Assembly (NCBI GenBank): GCA_023954495.1
Contig: JAMLIA010000028.1
Coordinates: forward strand, 1-39,631
Direction of reading: 5' to 3'
DNA from: Thermomicrobiales bacterium
GTDB taxonomy: Bacteria > Chloroflexota > Chloroflexia > Thermomicrobiales > CFX8
DNA length: 39,631 bases
A program made the position numbers and the translations under genes. The notes beneath the pieces are model-generated. The model ran no database searches and had not been told where the DNA came from. It saw nothing but the letters and a program-made list of their open reading frames with translations. Positions 34,360-39,631 of this stretch are shown piece after piece; the stretch's first letter is position 1; each line of letters opens with the position of its first letter.

Positions 34360-35154
34360 CTATTGGCGGCTTTGGCGGACGGCTTCGTAGAGAAGCACCC
34401 CAGCGGCGACGGAGACGTTGAGCGATGTAGCGGTGCCGAGCATCGGGATGCGAACGGTGACATCGCAGCGGGAGACGGTTTCCGGGCTGAGGCCGCGGGC
34501 TTCGTTGCCGACGATGATTGCGACGGGCGCATGCAGGTTGGTGTCCCAGAGCTCGCCGGGGGCGTGGGCCGAGGTGGCGACGGTGCGGCAGCGTCCTGCC
34601 GTCCAGGCGAAGAGCTCGTCGTGGGATGCGGCGGCGTGGATCGGCAGGTGGAACGACGTGCCCAGGCTGGCGCGCATGGCGGATGGATGGGCCGGGTCGG
34701 TGCCGCCGAGGACGATCAGCGCCTTGCCGCCGGCTGAATCGGTGGCGCGGACGAGTGTGCCGAGGTTGCCGGGGTCGTGGATGTCGTCGGCGATGAGATA
34801 GATACCGTCCGCGTCGATTGCCAGATCACTGAGCGGCGCAGGGGTCCAACGCACGATCGCGACGAGTCCGATCGGGTTGTCGCGCGACGATATGCGCTCC
34901 ATGTCACGGCTGGTCAGCTCGACGAGCCTTGCGCCGCGCTCGACGGCATCGTTGACGGCGGTCCAGGCAACGTCGCTGTGGAGACGCGCCGGATCGACCA
35001 GCAGCGCCTCCACGTCTTGACCCGTCTCGACCGCCGACGCAACCTGGCGAATGCCCTCGACGATGCAGCAGCCATCGGCCTCGCGGGTGCGTCGGTCGCG
35101 AAGATCGCGCACTCGCCGAAGCCAGGCTCGCGACGAGCGCGCCGATTCGCTCAT
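34360..35154 (-). CDS. SpoU/TrmH-family RNA 2'-O-methyltransferase
   Basis: A 264-residue SAM-dependent methyltransferase of the knotted SPOUT class, acting on rRNA or tRNA ribose 2'-OH groups. The three SpoU motifs are present: DPGNLGTLVRATDSAG (motif 1, about 126-141), VGNEARGLS (motif 2, about 215-223) and IPMLGTATSLNVSVAAGVLLYE (motif 3). The N-terminal 100 residues form the substrate-binding domain with the EGIRQVASA helix typical of the RlmB/TsnR group. The exact target nucleotide is not determinable. The start overlaps the M20 peptidase stop by four bases (35151-35154). Confidence 0.9.
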   Translation of the reverse strand: MSESARSSRAWLRRVRDLRDRRTREADGCCIVEGIRQVASAVETGQDVEALLVDPARLHSDVAWTAVNDAVERGARLVELTSRDMERISSRDNPIGLVAIVRWTPAPLSDLAIDADGIYLIADDIHDPGNLGTLVRATDSAGGKALIVLGGTDPAHPSAMRASLGTSFHLPIHAAASHDELFAWTAGRCRTVATSAHAPGELWDTNLHAPVAIIVGNEARGLSPETVSRCDVTVRIPMLGTATSLNVSVAAGVLLYEAVRQSRQ

Positions 35155-36530
35155 TCCGACTTCGCTCCGGTTGCGGCCATGCCGAGGAAGACGCGGGCGG
35201 TCTGGCGAATGCCGTTGATGAAGTCGTCGATGCGGACGTTCTCGTTCGGCGCGTGGGCAGCCGAATCGGGGTAGCCGATACCGACGTTGGCAACCGGCAC
35301 GCCGAGATGGCGGACGAACGAATCCATCGGGCCGGACCCGCCGCTGGTCGGGTGAACAACTGCCGGGCGGTCGTAGACATCCCAGGCGGTCTCGGCGACC
35401 AGCTTGACGAACGGATCGTCAGGATCGACACGAGCCGCGTCGTAGCCGCCGTGCTGGATGACCTCGATGTCGTCGAAGCCTTCGGCGATGAGGTGAGCCT
35501 TGAGCTTCTCCAGCAGGTCGGCCGCACTCTGGTTCGGCACCAGCCGGAAATCGACCTTGGCCATCGCCTCGGCTGGCAGGACGGTCTTGGAGCCCGGCCC
35601 CTGGTAGCCACTGGACAGCCCGGAGATGGTGCAGGTCGGCTCGAACAGCGAGCGGCGCTTCAGCTCCAGTCCTTCGGCATCGAGCAGGAAACCGGAGAGG
35701 CCGTAGGTCGACTGCAATCGGTCCGATTCGTCCGGTAGCGCGGCGAGAAGCTCCATGTCGCGAGCGCTGGCATCGCGCACATCGTCGTACCAGCCGGGGA
35801 TGCGGATGCGCTCGTCCTGGCCCTTCAGCGTGGCAAGTGCCCAGGTCAGCCGCCAGGCGGCGTTCTGGAACATCGAGCCGCCCAGACCGGAGTGGGCGTC
35901 GCGGTTGGCTGTCTTCGCGCGCAGCTCGACGTAGAGATCGCCACGCATGCCGGCGAAGATCTGCGCCTGGCCGTCGTAGTCGACGCCGCCGAACTCCCAG
36001 AGGCAGCCGTCGGCCTTGAACAGGTCGGCATTGTCCTTGATGAAGGCGTCGAGACTGCCGGAACCGATCTCCTCCTCGCCTTCGATCAGGAACTTGATAT
36101 TACAAGGCAGGCTGCCGGTGACGGCACGGACAGCGTCGATCGCTGCCAGCCGGCAGATGATATGGCCCTTGTCATCGCCGACGCCGCGACCCCAGACGTG
36201 GCCATCGCGCACCTGGGCATCGAACGGCTCGGAGTCCCAGAGCTCGAGCGGCTCGGCCGGCTGGACATCGTAATGGTTGTAGCAGAGGACGGTCTTGTCG
36301 ACATCGCCGGACGCCTCGCCGTAAACGACTGGGAAGCGGACGGTCGGCATGATGTTGGCGCTAACTCCGTACTTTTCCAGCAGAGTGCGGGTCAGCTCAG
36401 CCGTTTCGTCGATGGCGCGGGACTGGGCGGCGACGCTCGGCAGTTGGCACAGTGCTGCGAGATCAGCCAGGTAGACGTCGAGATTTTCTTCAATGTGACG
36501 GTCGATTTTTGTCGAGAGGTCGTCGGACAC
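35151..36530 (-). CDS. M20-family metallopeptidase (dipeptidase-like)
   Basis: A 459-residue cytoplasmic dizinc peptidase, the length of the carnosinase/DapE-like M20 group. Metal and catalytic residues are visible in NHYDVQP (His86, Asp88), GRGVGDDKG (bridging Asp near 119), the LIEGEEEIGS block with the catalytic Glu near 152, and AHAPNENV near the C-terminus. The dimerisation lid (about 205-330) includes DAHSGLGGSMFQNA. It likely hydrolyses dipeptides or N-acyl amino acids. The GTG start at 36530 has GGGAG just upstream. It is first in a two-gene operon with the methyltransferase and divergent from pyrD. Confidence 0.9.
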   Translation of the reverse strand: MSDDLSTKIDRHIEENLDVYLADLAALCQLPSVAAQSRAIDETAELTRTLLEKYGVSANIMPTVRFPVVYGEASGDVDKTVLCYNHYDVQPAEPLELWDSEPFDAQVRDGHVWGRGVGDDKGHIICRLAAIDAVRAVTGSLPCNIKFLIEGEEEIGSGSLDAFIKDNADLFKADGCLWEFGGVDYDGQAQIFAGMRGDLYVELRAKTANRDAHSGLGGSMFQNAAWRLTWALATLKGQDERIRIPGWYDDVRDASARDMELLAALPDESDRLQSTYGLSGFLLDAEGLELKRRSLFEPTCTISGLSSGYQGPGSKTVLPAEAMAKVDFRLVPNQSAADLLEKLKAHLIAEGFDDIEVIQHGGYDAARVDPDDPFVKLVAETAWDVYDRPAVVHPTSGGSGPMDSFVRHLGVPVANVGIGYPDSAAHAPNENVRIDDFINGIRQTARVFLGMAATGAKSE

Positions 36531-36575
36531 AGTTTCTCCCTTTCGCTTCGGTACACTGGCGCGGATAGTAGCACG

Positions 36576-36642
36576 GACCTCACCCCCCTTCCCTCTCTCC
36601 TGTGAAGAGAGGGGGTGGCATTAGCCGGGTGAGTAGGGGTGC
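36576..36642. repeat. Dispersed repeat, family D, copy 1
   Basis: GGACCTCACCCCCCTTCCCT followed by CTCTCC, then GAGAGGG forming a 7-base hairpin (36590-36612), then AGGGGTGCC. It lies between the divergent M20 and pyrD genes. Confidence 0.6.
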
Positions 36643-36683
36643 CTTCCCAATGAACCTTCTCTGAGAATGGGGGGTGGTGGCGA

Positions 36684-37769
36684 ATGTATGGGTGGTTGTA
36701 CCGGAATGCGCTGGCGCGGGGGGATGCGGAGCGGGCGCATCATCTGGCGATCGGGGCGCTGGGGGCGGCTGAGGGCATGCCGGGGGGGATCGCGTCGCTG
36801 CGGGCGCTAGCACCGGATCCTGATGAGCGGCTGCGGGTACGACTGTGGGATCTGCCGTTCGCGAATCCGCTGGGGATCGCGGCCGGATTGGATAAGGACG
36901 CGCGGGCGGTGCCGGCGCTGCATGCGCTGGGGTTCGGGCACGTCGAGGTGGGTACGGTGACGTTGCGGCCGCAACCGGGCAATCACAAGCCGCGCATCTG
37001 GCGCGCGATCGAGCAGAGCGCGCTGGTGAACGCGATGGGGTTTCCGAGCGACGGCGCTGCGGCGGTACGAGCGCGATTGATCGGGCAACGACCGGCGGGG
37101 ATCGTGGGGGTCAACATCGGGAAGAACCGCGACACGGAGCTGGAGCGCGCGGTCGAGGATTACGCGGCGCTGGTGTCGGCGCTGTTCGATGTTGCCAACT
37201 ACATCACAGTCAATGTGTCGTCGCCGAACACGCCGGGACTGCGTTCGCTGCAGACGGCAGGCGAGTTGCGAAAAATTCTCGATGCTGTGAATGCGGCCAA
37301 CGCAGAGGCGGCAAGGCTGGCAGGTCTGCGACCGCGCCCAGTGCTGGTGAAGATTGCGCCGGATCTGGAGGATGACGAGCTCGCGGCGATCGCCGAGGCG
37401 GCGCTCGAAGGCGGGGCGAGCGGGATTATCGCGACGAACACGACGACGAGCCGGACGGGGCTGCCGGAGCGATTCGGCGAGATGCCGGGCGGAACGAGCG
37501 GCAAGCCGCTGCGGGAGCGCGCGAACGCAGTCTGTCGACTGCTGTATCAGCGGGTTGGCGGACGGCTGCCGATCGTCGGGGTCGGGGGGATCAGCTGCGG
37601 TGCAGACGCGGTGGAGCGTGTACGCTCGGGCGCGTCGCTGATTCAGGTGTATACGGGGTTCACGTACGCGGGACCGAGGTTTGCGGAGTCGCTGCTCGGG
37701 GCGCTTTCGGCCGATGCGGATGCGCGGGGGTGGCGGAGTGTTGGGGATGTGGTGGGGGCGGATGTGTAG
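36684..37769 (+). CDS. pyrD: Dihydroorotate dehydrogenase (quinone), class 2
   Basis: An FMN flavoprotein oxidising dihydroorotate to orotate in pyrimidine synthesis and passing electrons to membrane quinone. It has 361 residues, the class 2 length with an N-terminal quinone-tunnel extension (about 1-45). Motifs: NPLGIAAGLDKD, GFGHVEVGTVT, PQPGNHKPRIWR, NAMGFPSDG, VNVSSPNTPGLR with the catalytic Ser at 179-180, KIAPDLEDDEL, NTTTSRTG, GGTSGKPLR and GVGGISCGADAVERVRSGASLIQVYTG. The ATG at 36684 follows a G-rich stretch (GGGGGGTGGTGG). The coding strand uses unusually many GGG/GCG triplets. A family D repeat begins directly after the TAG stop. Confidence 0.95.
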   Translation: MYGWLYRNALARGDAERAHHLAIGALGAAEGMPGGIASLRALAPDPDERLRVRLWDLPFANPLGIAAGLDKDARAVPALHALGFGHVEVGTVTLRPQPGNHKPRIWRAIEQSALVNAMGFPSDGAAAVRARLIGQRPAGIVGVNIGKNRDTELERAVEDYAALVSALFDVANYITVNVSSPNTPGLRSLQTAGELRKILDAVNAANAEAARLAGLRPRPVLVKIAPDLEDDELAAIAEAALEGGASGIIATNTTTSRTGLPERFGEMPGGTSGKPLRERANAVCRLLYQRVGGRLPIVGVGGISCGADAVERVRSGASLIQVYTGFTYAGPRFAESLLGALSADADARGWRSVGDVVGADV

Positions 37770-37820
37770 GACCTCACCCTCCCCGGCTCTCCCTCTCCTC
37801 TGAGGCGAGGGAGGGTGTCA
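37770..37820. repeat. Dispersed repeat, family D, copy 2 (terminator-like)
   Basis: GACCTCACCCTCCCC directly follows the pyrD stop (TAG). CTCCCTC (37788-37794) pairs with GAGGGAG (37808-37814) in a strong hairpin, so it could end pyrD transcription. Confidence 0.6.
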
Positions 37821-37880
37821 TGAATCCGAAATCATAGCAGCCGTGACATAACGTCCAGCTCGCACACATCGTGGCGCAGG

Positions 37881-37920
37881 GCACCCCTCCACCCACAGGA
37901 GAGGGGAAGGGGGTGAGGTC
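37881..37920. repeat. Dispersed repeat, family D, copy 3 (inverted)
   Basis: The reverse complement of copies 1 and 2; read on the minus strand it starts GACCTCACCCCCTTCCCC immediately after the TAG stop of the lipoprotein gene. With copy 2 it forms an inverted pair between two convergent genes. Confidence 0.6.
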
Positions 37921-38469
37921 CTACTCGATCTCGACGCCGAAGGTTTCACCGATCTTGTTGCCGGTGGTAGCGTCGAAGATCCAGTAGGCGACGGTGCCGG
38001 GGACGGGGGTGCCTTCCAGCTTGACGCCAGGTGGCAGGCTCGGAATCCATTCGCCGGTTACGGTGACGAGGGCGAGCAGCTCCGTGTCTGGTCGATAGAC
38101 GGAATGGCCAACTTTGCGGGCCACGTCGCAGGCCGGCATGAATTCCACACTCTTGAGAGCGATAGGTGTCTCACTCTGCATGGCGTCGATGTAGGCCTGC
38201 ACGTCTGCTTCCGTGAATGCTGGGTTGCCGGGAGAAGGCGTCAGTGACGGCTGGATCCCCGGCGAGCCTTGCATTTGGCTACTGCCGTGTTCGACGTAGC
38301 CGCAGTATTCGTCGCTTGAGACGGGCGAACCTGACGCGGGCGTAGACACCGGAATGGTCGCAGTCGGCAGTTCCGGGGCGTTAGCGACAGAGTCGGCATC
38401 TGCGGTGCCGCAGGCCGCAGTGAGTGCGCCGAGCGCGATGACGACCAGGGCGATGGCGAATGTGCGCAT
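37921..38469 (-). CDS. Hypothetical lipoprotein
   Basis: A 182-residue exported protein I do not recognise. It starts MRTFAIALVVIALGALTAAC, a signal with a lipobox (LTAAC, Cys20), so it is probably lipidated. A Pro/Ser/Thr-rich linker (about 22-55) follows, then a domain with YCGYVEHGSSQM, FTEADVQAYIDAM, FMPACDVARKVGHSVYRPDTE, LLALVTVTGEWIPSLPPGVK and VAYWIFDATTGNKIGE. Two cysteines of the mature domain (in EYCGY and PACDV) could form a disulfide. The ATG at 38469 is preferred over one 36 bases upstream because it begins the signal sequence properly. It converges on pyrD. Confidence 0.75.
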   Translation of the reverse strand: MRTFAIALVVIALGALTAACGTADADSVANAPELPTATIPVSTPASGSPVSSDEYCGYVEHGSSQMQGSPGIQPSLTPSPGNPAFTEADVQAYIDAMQSETPIALKSVEFMPACDVARKVGHSVYRPDTELLALVTVTGEWIPSLPPGVKLEGTPVPGTVAYWIFDATTGNKIGETFGVEIE

Positions 38470-38727
38470 GGAGCGATCCTGTCCGGGAGCGGAGGCGAGC
38501 GGCACGGCAGCGGATGCAGCAATTGTCTCACAAGGGGGAGTGGCTCATGATGCGAGCCACGACACCTTGCCAACGTTGGTCGGGAGCCATCGCCCAAGGG
38601 GCACCCGGGCAGCGGCCGGGGGTGAGGGCCGCGCCAACTTGTCTCGACAGGCGATTTAGCGCAGGATATCCGGGCGTGCGGTGATAGGGCCGGGCGCGGG
38701 GATCAGAGGTTGAGAGAGGCGGAGTCG

Positions 38728-39546
38728 ATGGAGAAGATCGCTCCACATCTGCCCGGGCCGGAGGAGCTGCCAGGGCGGACGCCGCTGCTGGGGCAGCCGG
38801 CGCCGGAGTTTCAGATGAAGGACGAGGAGGGGAACTTCGTCACCCTCCGCAGGCTGGTGAGACAGCGGCCGATTCTGCTGCACCTCTACCGGGGTGCCTG
38901 GTGACCCACTTGACGACTGTACCTGTCGCAGTTGCGACAGCACTACTGGGAACTGCGCGGCCTGGGCATCGACCTGATCGCGGCCGCAAACGATACTCCT
39001 GAGACAAATCGCGACCTGCGCGAGCGCTATGATCTGCCGTTCACCGTCCTGAGCGACGAGAACGGAGACGTGGCTGAGACGTATGGCGTGCTACACGAGA
39101 ACGAGCCGCGCGATCGACGGATCGCCCGTGTCTCGATGTTCCTGATTGAACCTGCTTCTGAGGGAGCGAAGATCGCCTGGGAGTACGCCGGGCCGACCTC
39201 GCGACATCGCGTTGCGCCGTCGCGGTTGAGCCAGGAGGTGCAGACCTACCTGGGCTTCGCGCACCAGACGGTCAGCCTGATCGTACCGTCGGCGTGGCGG
39301 GTCGAGCAGGTGATTGCCGGATTCCAGGACCCACCACTTGGGCTCTATCGCACGCCGGAGGAGATCAACGAGCCGGGCGTGATGGTGTATCGCGACTACA
39401 TGCGTGAGCTGGCGATGCAGGCGCACGGCGAGGTGTTCCGGCTGCAGAGCTCGGGCTGGACGCTGGCGGCGGTCTCGCCTGAGATGGAGGGCGAGATCAA
39501 TGTTGGGCAGCGCTATGTGTTCACACGAGATGTGGATGCGGGGTAG
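38728..39546 (+). CDS. Redoxin with double-selenocysteine UxxU motif (SelL/Prx-like, AhpC-TSA fold)
   Basis: A 272-residue thioredoxin-fold protein. From the ATG at 38728 it reads PAPEFQMKDEEGNFVTLRRL, then RPILLHLYRGAW, the lead-in to a redox motif that in relatives is Cys-x-x-Cys. Here the motif is TGA-CCC-ACT-TGA (38902-38913), i.e. Sec59-Pro-Thr-Sec62, and the same frame continues RLYLSQLRQHYWELRGLGID, LRERYDLPFTVLSDENGDVA and on to the TAG at 39544-39546. The fold, including the strand VSMFLIEP, continues seamlessly, so this is recoding rather than truncation. A SECIS-like hairpin follows at once. A diselenide UxxU is known in the SelL family. Its probable role is peroxide or disulfide reduction. 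The start has GAGAGGCGGAG upstream; a TTG at 38710 would add six residues. Without Sec insertion only a 58-residue fragment would be made. Confidence 0.85.
38923..38940 (+). promoter_or_regulatory. Bacterial SECIS-like hairpin
   Basis: CTGTCGC-AGTT-GCGACAG is a perfect 7-base stem with a four-base loop having G in its second position. The loop begins 16 bases after the second TGA and 25 after the first, within the 16-37 range described for bacterial SECIS elements, so one hairpin could serve both codons. GT/AC outside the stem may extend it past a small internal loop. Confidence 0.7.
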
Positions 39547-39566
39547 CTGTCCGCTTTACGAGAACG

Positions 39567-39631
39567 ATGAACGTCCCTCCCGTGCTTGATGGGGTCGAGT
39601 CGGGGGAGATCGTTCATCGCTTCTGGGCTGA
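39567..39631 (+). CDS. Possible start of a further gene, cut by the window end
   Basis: An open frame from ATG 39567 runs to the window end (MNVPPVLDGVESGEIVHRFW...). It begins 20 bases after the redoxin stop on the same strand, so it may be co-transcribed. No strong ribosome site is seen and only 21 residues are visible; no family can be named. Confidence 0.3.
   Translation, partial: MNVPPVLDGVESGEIVHRFWA

Noticed and set aside
36576-37922. Family D repeats as a CRISPR array
   Set aside because: Only three copies, far apart, in mixed orientation and with a gene between them.
38902-38913. Reading the redoxin as a truncated pseudogene plus a headless gene
   Set aside because: Both stops are TGA, both sit at the redox cysteine positions, the frame is unbroken and a SECIS-like hairpin follows.
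1-39631. tRNA, rRNA or CRISPR loci
   Set aside because: None was recognised by eye on either strand; a dedicated scan would be needed to exclude a tRNA.

Overview
The window is GC-rich bacterial DNA with dense genes, short operons closed by 4-base ATGA overlaps, and intergenic spaces full of palindromic repeats. Large FtsX-type ABC permeases, an ABC ATPase with an AbrB-like tail, a double-length ThyX relative, CoxG and CaiB/crotonase genes, and these repeat types together suggest a Chloroflexota (Thermomicrobia-like) chromosome. That placement is inference; there is no rRNA gene to test it.

Layout. 0.35-4.4 kb: two divergent MFS exporters (the second broken), a 63-residue membrane protein and a metallo-beta-lactamase-fold hydrolase whose C-terminus runs into repeat DNA. 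4.5-6.6 kb: a two-gene acyl-CoA operon (class III CoA-transferase and a crotonase lacking both usual catalytic glutamates). 6.8-9.2 kb: an ABC-F ATPase and pdxH. 9.7-13.8 kb: a fused tandem malic enzyme in which only one half keeps the metal site, and a membrane-anchored sulfite-oxidase-type molybdoprotein. 13.9-17.8 kb: a double-domain ThyX-like protein behind a promoter with a palindromic operator, a CoxG-like protein and a DHA2 exporter. 17.9-20.3 kb: an unknown protein, a CopZ-like copper chaperone under a CsoR-type operator, and a very small membrane protein. 20.4-28.4 kb: a four-gene ABC operon (two giant FtsX permeases, one frameshifted, and two ATPases). 28.5-30.6 kb: a Wzm/Wzt polysaccharide exporter pair. 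30.8-33.9 kb: a beta-lactamase-like lipoprotein, a third MFS exporter and a small DUF2283-like protein. 34.4-39.6 kb: an SpoU-family RNA methyltransferase, an M20 peptidase, pyrD, a lipoprotein, a redoxin and the start of one more possible gene.

The most striking item is the redoxin at 38728-39546. Its redox motif reads TGA-Pro-Thr-TGA in frame where relatives have Cys-x-x-Cys, and a perfect 7-bp hairpin with an AGTT loop follows at bacterial SECIS distance. This is best read as a double-selenocysteine (UxxU) protein resembling the SelL/Prx-like group; ordinary gene calling would split it in two.

The intergenic DNA holds at least four dispersed repeat families (one of them MITE-like with hairpin ends) plus an iterated 16-18 bp palindrome. 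Several copies abut or supply the stop codons of neighbouring genes. Two genes carry frame disruptions, which may be draft-sequence errors or real decay.
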